Source: JAIBJN01 sp035461525 (lineage in GTDB: Bacteria > Actinomycetota > Thermoleophilia > Gaiellales > Gaiellaceae). Taken from it: a stretch of 64,000 nucleotides of DNA. The position numbers were made by a program, and so were the translations under genes. The stretch spans positions 1 through 64,000 of the forward strand of contig DATHVD010000040.1 of NCBI GenBank assembly GCA_035461525.1, read 5' to 3'. Positions 10,694 through 19,615 of this stretch are shown here, piece after piece. Numbering within the stretch: position 1 is the stretch's first letter; each line of letters begins with the position of its first letter. A model generated the notes under the pieces. That model was not told where the DNA came from and made no database searches. It was given only the letters and a program-made list of their open reading frames with translations.

Positions 10694-11437
10694 TCACGAA
10701 TCCGCGCCGGGTACGAGGCGGACGGCGAGCGTGCGCCACGGCGCCTCCGCCAGCGCCCGGCGCATCTCGTCCTTTCCGGCAAACGGCCCCGCGAGGAGCC
10801 GGCCCTCGCAGACAAGCGTCAGGCTCCCGTCCCGGAACGGCCACGGCGAGACGGCGACGGCGCCGTCTCGCGGGGCGAGGGCGAGGCCTGCAACCTCCCG
10901 CTGATCCGTGACGCCGTGCAGGAGCGCGAGCGAGAGCCCGTCCCAAAGGAAGACGAGCTCGCGGTTCGCCGCCACCGCCTCCGGAGTGGCGTACGCGGCG
11001 TAGGCGGGGTCGGCGCGGAGCGACGCGAGCACGCGCTCCTGGAAGGCGCGCTCGCGCTCGAGGAAGGCGGCCGCCGCCTCGTCCACCTCGGCCCCGCCCG
11101 GCGGCGGGAAGCGCTCGACGAGCAGCGTCCCGTGCAGCGAGACGAGGAGCGCCGCGTAGCGGGCCTGCGGCAGGACGAGCCCGGCGGCGCCGCTCCAGAG
11201 CTCGAGCCGGCGGACGGGCGAGAGCGCCGAGAAGGCGTACGGGAGGCCGGTGCCCGGGTCGAGCTCGGGCGCGTTCTCCCAGCCGGCCCAGCCGACGTCG
11301 TGCTGCTCGGCGGCGAGGCACACCTCCTCCCACGGCTCGAACGGCTCCGCCCAGGCGCGGGCGAGCTGCCCCGCGACCCAGGCGTGGGCGGGCTGCCCGA
11401 TCGCGAGCGTGCCGTCGGGCTCCCGGCGGAGCAGCAT
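10694..11437 (-). CDS. DUF3891 family protein
   Basis: A 247-residue cytosolic protein with the pattern AAEQHDVGWAGWENAPELDPGTG split around residues 40-65 and a distal SLHGTLLV helix, features I recognise from DUF3891. The conserved His-Asp (QHDVGW) and the second histidine in the LHG helix suggest an HD-like all-helical metal site. The activity is not established. It sits 2 nt after the polyprenyl synthetase stop and 36 nt before tlyA, so it is part of the same transcription unit, though its contribution to isoprenoid or rRNA metabolism is unclear. Confidence 0.72.
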   Translation of the reverse strand: MLLRREPDGTLAIGQPAHAWVAGQLARAWAEPFEPWEEVCLAAEQHDVGWAGWENAPELDPGTGLPYAFSALSPVRRLELWSGAAGLVLPQARYAALLVSLHGTLLVERFPPPGGAEVDEAAAAFLERERAFQERVLASLRADPAYAAYATPEAVAANRELVFLWDGLSLALLHGVTDQREVAGLALAPRDGAVAVSPWPFRDGSLTLVCEGRLLAGPFAGKDEMRRALAEAPWRTLAVRLVPGADS

Positions 11438-11439
11438 GC

Positions 11440-12279
11440 TCAGGCGCGGCGGTCGCGGATCGTGTCCACGAGCGCAGCCAGGACGGACGTGTCCGCCCGG
11501 AGCGCGCCGAGGCGCTCGACGACGCGGGCGCGGGCCTCGTCGGCGAGCTCGCGCGCCCGCTCGACCCCGTGCAGCGAGACGTACGTGACCTTGCCGGCGG
11601 CCTCGTCCTTCCCGGGCGTCTTGCCGAGCTCCTCCGCCGTGCCGGTCGCATCGAGGACGTCGTCCACGATCTGGAAGAGGAGCCCGATCTCGTCGCCGAG
11701 CGCCCGCCAGGGCCCGCGCTCCTCGTCCGAGAGGTCGGCCACGGCGGTCGCGGTCGTCACGCAGGCGCGCAGCAGCCGGCCGGTCTTCAGCCGGTGGAGC
11801 GTGCGCAGGCCCTCGGCGTCGAGCTCGCCGTCAGTGGTGACGTCGAGGTACTGGCCGCCGATCATGCCCAGCGTCGCCTCCGCGAGCTCGCGGGCGACGT
11901 CGGGCGACGGATAGCGCAGGGAGAGGCGAAAAGCCTCGGCGAGGAGCGCGTCGCCGGCGAGGATGGCGACGTCCTCGCCGAAGCGCACGTGCGCGCTCGG
12001 CTGCCCGCGCCGCAGCTCGTCGTCGTCGAGGGCCGGCAGGTCGTCGTGGACGAGGCTGAAGGTGTGGACGAGCTCGAGCGAGCAGGCCGCCGGCAGGAGC
12101 TCCTCCGGCTCGCGGCCGAGCGCCTCGCCCGTCGCCAGGCAGAGGACGGGCCGGATCCGCTTGCCCCCGCCGAGGAGCGAGTAGCGGAGCGCCTCGTCCA
12201 GCCGGCCGAGCTCAGCGGCGAAGGGGAGCGAGACGAGGAAGCTCTCGGCGAGAGAGCGGAGCTCCACGAGGTCACGCAT
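11440..12279 (-). CDS. ispA: Polyprenyl (farnesyl/geranylgeranyl) diphosphate synthase
   Basis: A head-to-tail prenyltransferase of 279 residues. The first aspartate-rich motif is VHDDLPALDDD near residue 77, the second is FQIVDDVLD near 213, and GGGKRIRP near 38 binds diphosphate. The DDLPALDDD form with two residues between the Asp pairs is typical of bacterial farnesyl/geranylgeranyl synthases of the IspA type; the chain length is not certain. The start overlaps a 60-codon gene by 8 nt. Placement between nusB and tlyA resembles the xseB-ispA arrangement of many bacteria, but xseA and dxs are not next to it. Confidence 0.9.
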   Translation of the reverse strand: MRDLVELRSLAESFLVSLPFAAELGRLDEALRYSLLGGGKRIRPVLCLATGEALGREPEELLPAACSLELVHTFSLVHDDLPALDDDELRRGQPSAHVRFGEDVAILAGDALLAEAFRLSLRYPSPDVARELAEATLGMIGGQYLDVTTDGELDAEGLRTLHRLKTGRLLRACVTTATAVADLSDEERGPWRALGDEIGLLFQIVDDVLDATGTAEELGKTPGKDEAAGKVTYVSLHGVERARELADEARARVVERLGALRADTSVLAALVDTIRDRRA

Positions 12280-12454
12280 CCGCGTCGCGGCGCGCGCGCT
12301 CGACCTCCGCCTGCACCTCCTTCGCCAGCTCGGCCAGGTCCTGGAGCACCTCGACGGCGCGCTCGGCGTCCTCGGTGCGCTCGAGCTCGGCGCGGGCGGC
12401 CTCGACCTTGTCGAGCAGCGTCTGCAGGCGGGCGACGGCGTCGGGCTCGCTCAT
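12272..12454 (-). CDS. Small coiled-coil protein between nusB and ispA
   Basis: A 60-codon ORF starting MSEPDAVARLQTLLDKVEAARAELE and continuing in heptad-like charged sequence to its end. It is entirely helical in appearance. Its ATG overlaps the nusB stop by 4 nt and its end overlaps the ispA start by 8 nt, which strongly suggests it is translated. In many bacteria XseB, the exonuclease VII small subunit, lies just upstream of ispA and is a similar-sized helical protein, but the typical XseB signature is not visible and xseA is absent nearby. I treat it as a conserved small protein of unknown function. Confidence 0.6.
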   Translation of the reverse strand: MSEPDAVARLQTLLDKVEAARAELERTEDAERAVEVLQDLAELAKEVQAEVERARRDADA

Positions 12455-12827
12455 TTCCGCTGCGCCTCCCTGGCGATCCGGCCGAGGATCCCGTTCACGA
12501 GCCGGCCCGCGTCCTCGCTCGCGTACCGTTTGGCGAGCGAGACCGCCTCGTCCAGGGCCACCTCCGGGGGGACGTCGCCCAGGTCGAGCTCGAAGAGGCC
12601 CAGCCGGAGGACGTTGCGCTCGACGACGCCCAGCCGGTCGGCGGGCCAGCCCTCGGACGCCTCGCCGATCCGCTCGTCGAGCTCGCCCGCGCGGGCGGCG
12701 ACGCCCTCGGCGAGCTCGAGCGCGAACGCGTCGGCCTCCCCCTCGTGCAGACTCGTGAGCGGCTGCCCGGTGAGGTCCCACTGGTAGAGGAGCTCGAGGG
12801 CCGTGCGGCGGGAGGCGCGACGGCTCG

Positions 12828-12831
<4 letters not shown>
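12451..12831 (-). CDS. nusB: Transcription antitermination factor NusB
   Basis: An all-helical 126-residue protein that joins NusE/S10 in rRNA antitermination. Visible hallmarks are RRTALELLYQWDLTG at the N-terminus, NVLRLGLFEL in the middle and PPEVALDEAVSLAKRYASEDAGRLVNGILGRIA at the C-terminus. The GTG start (sequence VTSRRASRR) was chosen because it overlaps the accC stop by 4 nt and matches the family N-terminus. It lies in the conserved efp-accB-accC-nusB order. Confidence 0.93.
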
Positions 12832-14192
<1,361 letters not shown>

Positions 14193-14237
14193 GGCCGTGC
14201 GCCTCTCGTCGCAGTCCGTTGCGCTTCCGGCACGATC

Positions 14238-14301
14238 CGTGCACCACACGCGCACTCTTCCGCTGTACGCTCGAAAGCGGGTGGTGGGCCGGGGTGCCCC
14301 A
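14238..14301. repeat. Triple-hairpin interspersed repeat, copy 2
   Basis: It lies between the carrier-fusion gene and accC. It shares with copy 3 an identical core that includes TGTACGCTCGAAAGCG (perfect CGCT-CGAA-AGCG hairpin) and GGGCCGGGGTGCCCC. The first stem is present as GTGC...GCAC. The repeat separates two subunits of one enzyme that are normally tightly linked. Confidence 0.62.
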
Positions 14302-14329
14302 CGGGGATGGAGGCGCCGCGGGCCATGTC

Positions 14330-16147
14330 CTAGAGCGCGTCGAGGGGCCGGCCGTTCAGCGGCTCGAGCTCGAAGAGGAGGTCGCCGTACTGCACCGGCG
14401 CCTCGTTCTCGACGCAGATGCGCCTGACGATGCCCTCCGCCTCGGCCTTCACCTCGTTCATGAGCTTCATCGCCTCGAGGATGCAGAGCGTCTGCCCGGG
14501 CTCGACGGTGTCGCCCTCCTCCACGAAGGGCGGCGAGCCCGGATGGGGCGCACGGAAGAACGTCCCGACCATCGGCGACTCGACCCGGATGACGTCGCTC
14601 GGGGCAGGCTCGACGGCGCCGTCCGGCTCCTCGTGAACCGGCGCGGCCGGGACGGCGACGGACGCCACGGGCACGTCCTCGCGGTCGTCCGTCCGGCGCA
14701 CGGTCACGCGCATCTCCCCCTCCTCGATCGTCACCTCGGCGATGCCGGACTCCTGCACGACCCTGATGATCTCGCGCAGCCGCTCCGACTCGCCCGGCGT
14801 CAGCCCGGCGGTCTCGGAGTCGCCGCGGCGGCCCCGTGCGCGCACGGAGCGGAGCAGCGGCTCGGCCTGCTCGCCGTAGAGGGCCAGGAGGAGGAGCTCC
14901 TCCTCGCTCGCCGCGAGCCCCTCGGCCCGCTCGCGGAGCTCGTCGAGGCCGTCCGGGGCGTCCGACCGGTCGCGCGCGCCGTCGCCGAGGAGCTCGATGG
15001 CGCGGCGCACCGTCGGGTCGATCTCGGTGGGGGGAGACCCGTAGCGGCCTTCGACCAGGTCGCGGAGCTCGTCGACGACGAGCCGCCAGCGCTGTCCGGA
15101 GAGGACGTGCAGGAGCGCCTGCGAGCCGAGCACCTGGCCGATCGGCGACGCGAGCGGCGGCCAGCCCGACTCCCGCCGGATGGCGGTCAGCTCGCCGAGC
15201 ACCTCGTCGAGGCGGTCCGACGAGGCGTGCGCCCGCAGGTTCTGGTCGAGCTCGGCGACGAGGCCCGCGGGAAGGCTGTACTCGGCGGCGCGAACGGCGA
15301 CTCGCGGGGAGAGTGGCGGCACGGGCTCGTCGCCGAGCGCCTCGTCCACGAGCTCGGAGCCGCGCCAGAGCCGCTCCAGGTCGACGCCGGTGTCGAGCCC
15401 GAGACCGGCCAGGGAGCGCGTGAGCGCCTCTGCGGAGACGCGGTGGAGCGAGAGCGCGACCGGATAGAGTGCGCAGGCGACCCGCGCGCCCCCGGCCCGC
15501 ACGGCCTCGAGGGCGGCGGCCAGGCCGGTGCCGCCCGCGCCCTGGCAGTGCAGGCCGACCGGGAGGCCGCTCGCCTCGCCGATCCGCTCGACGAGCTCGC
15601 GCGCCTTCGCGGGATCCAGCGAGCTCGCCGGGTCGTGGATGAGGACACGCGCGGCGCCGAGCTCCGGGAGCCGCTCCGCCCGCTCGAGCAGAAGCTCGAT
15701 CTCGCCGCTGGGGCCCGGGCTGTGCACGAGCCCGACGGAGAGCTCCTTGCCCGCGTCGCGGATGGCGTCGGCGGCCTCGCGCAGGTTGCCGAGGTCGTTG
15801 AGCGGGTCGTGCAGCCGGAAGACGTCGATGCCGCTCGCCGCGGCGCTCGCCACGAAGCGGCGGACGACGTCGCCCGAGAACGGCCTCGCGCCAACGAGGA
15901 AGCGGCCGCGCAGCGCCATCCCGAGCGGGGTCTCGCAGCGCGCCCGGATCGAGCGGATGCGCTCCCACGGGCTCTCGACTCCGCGCCTGACGGCGCTGTC
16001 GAAGCAGCCGCCCCCGGAGACCTCGAGACAGGCGAACCCGGCCTTGTCGAGCTCGGACGCGAGCTCGTAGAGCCCGGCCGCGGTGACGCGCTCGGCCAGA
16101 GGCTCCTGCGAGAGGAGCCGGATCGTCGTGTCGACGAGCTGCGGCAC
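14330..16147 (-). CDS. Degenerate carboxyltransferase-like domain fused to biotin carboxyl carrier protein
   Basis: A 605-residue fusion. Residues 1 to about 440 follow the oxaloacetate/pyruvate carboxylase carboxyltransferase family: VDTTIR at 5-10, SELDKAGFACLEVSGG near 31-46, a PWERIRSIR helix near 60, LRGRFLVGARPF and GIDVFRLHDPLNDLGNL near 107-122. Canonical residues are missing. The D-G-H-Q block after DTTxR reads LLSQE, the site of the carbamylated lysine (KDMAG in relatives) reads HDPAS at 171-175, and the H-x-H metal pair reads HCQ at 200-202. Residues about 453-605 are AccB-like, with the biotinylation motif EAMKLMNE (Lys561). It lies 2 nt after efp and before accC. It surely carries biotin, but the N-terminal domain is probably non-catalytic or altered. 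Confidence 0.85.
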   Translation of the reverse strand: MPQLVDTTIRLLSQEPLAERVTAAGLYELASELDKAGFACLEVSGGGCFDSAVRRGVESPWERIRSIRARCETPLGMALRGRFLVGARPFSGDVVRRFVASAAASGIDVFRLHDPLNDLGNLREAADAIRDAGKELSVGLVHSPGPSGEIELLLERAERLPELGAARVLIHDPASSLDPAKARELVERIGEASGLPVGLHCQGAGGTGLAAALEAVRAGGARVACALYPVALSLHRVSAEALTRSLAGLGLDTGVDLERLWRGSELVDEALGDEPVPPLSPRVAVRAAEYSLPAGLVAELDQNLRAHASSDRLDEVLGELTAIRRESGWPPLASPIGQVLGSQALLHVLSGQRWRLVVDELRDLVEGRYGSPPTEIDPTVRRAIELLGDGARDRSDAPDGLDELRERAEGLAASEEELLLLALYGEQAEPLLRSVRARGRRGDSETAGLTPGESERLREIIRVVQESGIAEVTIEEGEMRVTVRRTDDREDVPVASVAVPAAPVHEEPDGAVEPAPSDVIRVESPMVGTFFRAPHPGSPPFVEEGDTVEPGQTLCILEAMKLMNEVKAEAEGIVRRICVENEAPVQYGDLLFELEPLNGRPLDAL

Positions 16148-16149
16148 GG

Positions 16150-16716
16150 CTACGCCCGCGAGATGTACCGGTGCTCGCGCGTGTCGACCTTGATGCGGTC
16201 GCCGACGTTGACGAAGAGCGGCACCTGCACGACCGCGCCCGTCTCGAGGGTCGCCGGCTTCGTCACGTTCGAGACAGTGTCGCCGCGCACGCCGGGCTCC
16301 GTCTCCGTGACGGCGAGCTCGACGGACGTCGGCAGCTGGATCCCCGCCGGCCGGCCGTCGACCGTGAGCAGCTGGACGGTCGCGGAAGGCTGCAGGAAAT
16401 CGAGCTCCTCGGCGACCTCGATGCGTGGCAGCTGGAGCTGCTCGTACGTCTCCTCGTCCATGAAGACGACGTCGTCGCCCGAGTCGTAGAGGTACTGGAC
16501 GTTCTTCGTCTCCGTGTGCACCCGCGGCATCTTCTCGCCCGCCCGGAACGTCCTGTCCACGACCGAGCCCGACTCGAGGTTCTTGAGCTTCGTGCGCACG
16601 AAAGCTCCGCCCTTGCCCGGCTTCACGTGCTGGAACTCGACGATGCGCCAGACCTGCCCGTCGAGCTCGACGTGCATGCCGTTCTTGAACTGGTTGGTGG
16701 AGACCGTCTCGGCCAC
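16150..16716 (-). CDS. efp: Elongation factor P
   Basis: Rescues ribosomes stalled at polyproline stretches. The 188-residue length is normal, with three beta-barrel domains. STNQFKNGMHVELDGQVWRIVEFQHVKPGKGGAFVR is split around the KPGKGG loop that contacts the peptidyl-transferase centre (Lys about 35). The C-terminal domain ends GDRIKVDTREHRYISRA. The tip residue is an unmodified-looking lysine in a PGKGG context, as in most Actinobacteria. The start is GTG. It lies 22 nt after pepQ and 2 nt before the biotin-carrier fusion gene. Confidence 0.96.
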   Translation of the reverse strand: MAETVSTNQFKNGMHVELDGQVWRIVEFQHVKPGKGGAFVRTKLKNLESGSVVDRTFRAGEKMPRVHTETKNVQYLYDSGDDVVFMDEETYEQLQLPRIEVAEELDFLQPSATVQLLTVDGRPAGIQLPTSVELAVTETEPGVRGDTVSNVTKPATLETGAVVQVPLFVNVGDRIKVDTREHRYISRA

Positions 16717-16738
16717 GGAGCGGAAGTCTAGATGCGGT

Positions 16739-17797
16739 CTAGCCCAGGGTGAGGAGATCCTTGGTGAACGACGTCAGCACCTCCGGGCCCTCCTCGCCGA
16801 CGATGACGAGGTCCTCGATGCGGACGCCGCCCGTCCCCGTCAGGTAGACCCCGGGCTCGATCGTGACGACGTTCCCGGCGACGAGCGTGTCGGTCGACGT
16901 GGGACGGAGCACGGGGAGCTCGTGGACGTCGAGGCCGACGCCGTGGCCGAGGCCGTGGAGAACGGGCGCGATACCCGACTCCTCGATCGCCGAACGGGCG
17001 ACCGCGTCGAGCTCGCTGCCCGTGATCCCGGGCCGCAGGGCCGCGAGCGCCGCCTCCTGCGCCGAGCGCGCGACCGCGTACGCCTCGAGGAGCTCGTCGG
17101 CGAGCGGCCCGGTGGCGAACGTGCGCGTGCAGTCGGCCCGGTATCCCTCGACGCACGCGCCCGCGTCCACGACGACCGTCTCCCCCGGCTCGATCTCACG
17201 GTGCCCCGGGTGGTGGTGCGGGAGGGCCGAGTTGGGCCCGGACGCGACGATTGCCGGGAAGGCGAGGCCGTCGGCGCCCTCTTCGCGCAGCGCCTGCTCG
17301 AGCCACCATGCCACCTCGGCCTCCGTGCGGCCGACGAGCCTCTCCCTGGCCAGGCGCTCGTAGGCGGCGGTCGTGATCCGGCCGGCGCGGCGGATGGCGT
17401 CCAGCTCCCGCTCGTCCTTGAGGGCGCGGAGCGCAAGGACGACGCCCGCGGCGGGGAGCAGGCGCGTGCCGTTCGCGGAGAGCTCGTCGAAGCCGGCGAC
17501 GGTCACCGTGTCCGACTCGAACGCGACCGGGCCCTCGGCCAGCTCGCCGAGGCGCGCTCCGAGGTCGGAGAGGACGGCGCGGTCGACGGCGACCACCTCG
17601 ACGTCCTCCACCTGGCGCGCGGCGTCGAGGTAGCGCCCGTCCGTGGCGAGCAGTACCCGCTCGCGGCCGACGAGGACGGCGGCGTTCGAGCTCTCGAAGC
17701 CGATCAGGTAGCGCACGTTGACGGGGTTCGTGACGAGGAACGTCCCCACCCCGAGTGTCTCCAGCTGCGCGCGCAGGCGCTCGATCCGCTCGGTCAT
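16739..17797 (-). CDS. pepQ: Xaa-Pro peptidase (M24 family)
   Basis: A 352-residue creatinase-fold metallopeptidase with an N-terminal domain (MTERIERLRAQLETLGVGTFLVT, YLIGFESSNAAVLV) and a pita-bread catalytic domain from about residue 130. Metal ligands are visible as VVVDAGACVEGYRADCTRTF (two Asp), GLGHGVGLDVHE (His), IEPGVY (Glu) and GGVRIEDLV (Glu). It cleaves X-Pro bonds. The ATG overlaps the aroQ stop by 4 nt. It lies in the conserved aroQ-pepQ-efp string. Confidence 0.93.
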   Translation of the reverse strand: MTERIERLRAQLETLGVGTFLVTNPVNVRYLIGFESSNAAVLVGRERVLLATDGRYLDAARQVEDVEVVAVDRAVLSDLGARLGELAEGPVAFESDTVTVAGFDELSANGTRLLPAAGVVLALRALKDERELDAIRRAGRITTAAYERLARERLVGRTEAEVAWWLEQALREEGADGLAFPAIVASGPNSALPHHHPGHREIEPGETVVVDAGACVEGYRADCTRTFATGPLADELLEAYAVARSAQEAALAALRPGITGSELDAVARSAIEESGIAPVLHGLGHGVGLDVHELPVLRPTSTDTLVAGNVVTIEPGVYLTGTGGVRIEDLVIVGEEGPEVLTSFTKDLLTLG

Positions 17798-18222
17798 TCC
17801 TGCTCCTTCAGGTAGGCGAGCGCCTCCCGGTACCCCTCGGGGCCCTGCCCGACGATACGGTGGGAGACGACGTCGGCGATCACCGACTGGCGGCGCCACT
17901 CCTCGCGGTCGTCCACATTCGAGAGGTGGAGCTCGACCACGGGGACGCCCACGACCTCGAGCGCGTCGCGGATGGCGTAGCTGTAGTGCGACCAAGCGCC
18001 CGGGTTGACGACGACCCCGTCCGCCCATTGCCCGGCGTCGTGGCACCACTCGACGAACTGGCCCTCGTGGTTCGTCTGGAAGCAGCGCACGGTGCATCCG
18101 ACCTCCCGGGCCCACGCGTAGATCTGCGTCTCGAGCTCCCGCAGGCCCAGCCCCCCGTAGAGCGCGGAATCGCGCCTGTCGAGCACGTCGAGGTTGACCC
18201 CGTTCAAGACTGCGACCTGCAC
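17794..18222 (-). CDS. aroQ: Type II 3-dehydroquinate dehydratase
   Basis: Third step of the shikimate pathway. The 142-residue product shows VAVLNGVNLDVLDRRDSALYGG at the N-terminus (NGxNL plus the catalytic Tyr on the lid loop), FQTNHEGQFVEW, VVNPGAWSHYSYAIRDAL with catalytic His-Tyr, and VVELHLSNVDDREEWR. These fix it as the dodecameric type II enzyme rather than AroD. It starts 10 nt after the aroKB stop and overlaps pepQ by 4 nt. Confidence 0.96.
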   Translation of the reverse strand: MQVAVLNGVNLDVLDRRDSALYGGLGLRELETQIYAWAREVGCTVRCFQTNHEGQFVEWCHDAGQWADGVVVNPGAWSHYSYAIRDALEVVGVPVVELHLSNVDDREEWRRQSVIADVVSHRIVGQGPEGYREALAYLKEQE

Positions 18223-18232
18223 CCGCGCGAGT

Positions 18233-19615
18233 CTACTGGCGGACGAGCGCGGCCAGCGCCGCCCTCGCCTCGGCCTCCGGAACGGTCGTCACGACCGGTC
18301 TGGCCGGCGCCTCCAGGAGGACGAAGACGCCCTCGCCCTTCTTGTCGCGCCGGAGCGCCGCCCAGGCGACGTCGAGGTCCGCCTCGACGGGCTCGGGCCG
18401 CAGGATCTCTTCCACCGCGTCGGTCGGCAGGCCGGAGAGCCGCAGCGCGGCGAGGAGCCCGAGCGCGACCGCGTCCCCGTGGGAGACTCGGTAGCCCGAG
18501 CCCGCCTCGAGCGCGTGCGCGAACGTGTGCCCGAGATTGAGGCGGGCACGGCGGCCGTCGGTCTCGTAGGGGTCGGACAGGACGACTCCGGCCTTGTACG
18601 CCGCGCAGGCGCGGATCATCTCCTCCGCGGGAAGCTCCCAGACGGGGCGGCCGGCGAGGAGCCCGGTCTTCACGACCTCGGCCATGCCGGCGCGGCGCTC
18701 GGCCTCGGGAAGCGTGGCGAGGAGGTCGGGGTCGACGAGCACCCGCTCGGGGAAGTGGAACGCGCCCGCGAGGTTCTTCCCGTCCGGCGTGTTGATCCCG
18801 GTCTTGCCGCCGATGGCGGCGTCCACCTGGCCCGTGAGCGTCGTCGGCACTGCGATCCAGCGGACGCCGCGGAGGTAGGTGGCGGCGACGAAGCCGACGA
18901 CGTCGGTGGTCGAGCCGCCGCCGAAGGCGACGATCGTGCCGTCGCGGCCTACAGTGAGCTCGCGCCAGAGCCGCTCGACGACGGCGAGGGTCTTCGCGTC
19001 CTCGCCGGAGGGCACCACGTGAGCCTCGCCGCGGATCCGGTCGCAGTGGATGGCGAGCACGAGCTGGTCGGCGACGATGGCCTCGCCTTGCGCATCCCGG
19101 CTGGCACCACGGCCCACCGAGATCGAGAGCGCCGCGAGGAGAACGCCCTCTCCGTCGCTCGCCGCGCCTCCGGCGACCTCTTCGTAGAGGGGAAGTCTCT
19201 CCTCGTAGAGGCGCCGGAACCCGGCCTCGTCCCGGGCGAGCGGCCTGTCCCCGCCGGAGCTGCGGCGCCAGGCGTCGTCCGGCTCGACCGTCAGCCAGAC
19301 CGGGAACGCTCGGGCGGCGGCGAGAGCGCGCGTGCGCTCGGAGAGAACTGCGCCCCCGCCGAGCGCGATCACCGCCGGTTCCGCCGTGCAGAGCACCTCG
19401 GCCACCACCCGCTCCTCGAGGAGCCGGAACTCCTCCTCCCCCCGCTCCTCGAAGATGCGCGGGATCGGACCGTGGCGGCGCTCGATCTCCCCGTCCGTGT
19501 CCACGAAGGGCCGGTGCGTCGCGGCGGCGACCTCGCGGCCGACCGTGGTCTTGCCCGCGCCCATGAAGCCGACGAGGGCGAGGTGCCTGTCGAGCGCGCC
19601 TACCCTGGAGACCAC
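18233..19615 (-). CDS. aroKB: Bifunctional shikimate kinase / 3-dehydroquinate synthase (AroK-AroB fusion)
   Basis: A single uninterrupted 460-codon frame. Residues 1-150 are shikimate kinase: LALVGFMGAGKTTVG with the P-loop at 16-24, VDTDGEIE near 38, LGGGAV near 85 and a LID region around GDRPLARDEAGFRRLYEERLPLY. Residues about 160-460 are 3-dehydroquinate synthase: VPSGEDAKTL at 201-210, AFGGGSTTDVVGFVAATYLRG, IGGKTGINTPDGKN at 268-281, metal-binding GHTFAHALE at 362-370, a late SHGDAVALG and the RRDKK motif. The synthase lacks part of its usual N-terminus. AroKB fusions are known, for example in Thermotoga. The GTG start overlaps aroC by 16 nt. The two enzymes catalyse steps 5 and 2 of one pathway. 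Confidence 0.92.
   Translation of the reverse strand: MVSRVGALDRHLALVGFMGAGKTTVGREVAAATHRPFVDTDGEIERRHGPIPRIFEERGEEEFRLLEERVVAEVLCTAEPAVIALGGGAVLSERTRALAAARAFPVWLTVEPDDAWRRSSGGDRPLARDEAGFRRLYEERLPLYEEVAGGAASDGEGVLLAALSISVGRGASRDAQGEAIVADQLVLAIHCDRIRGEAHVVPSGEDAKTLAVVERLWRELTVGRDGTIVAFGGGSTTDVVGFVAATYLRGVRWIAVPTTLTGQVDAAIGGKTGINTPDGKNLAGAFHFPERVLVDPDLLATLPEAERRAGMAEVVKTGLLAGRPVWELPAEEMIRACAAYKAGVVLSDPYETDGRRARLNLGHTFAHALEAGSGYRVSHGDAVALGLLAALRLSGLPTDAVEEILRPEPVEADLDVAWAALRRDKKGEGVFVLLEAPARPVVTTVPEAEARAALAALVRQ

Noticed and set aside
12272..12454. Exonuclease VII small subunit XseB
   Set aside because: Position before ispA and size fit, but the sequence lacks the XseB signature and xseA is absent, so only a coiled-coil protein was called.
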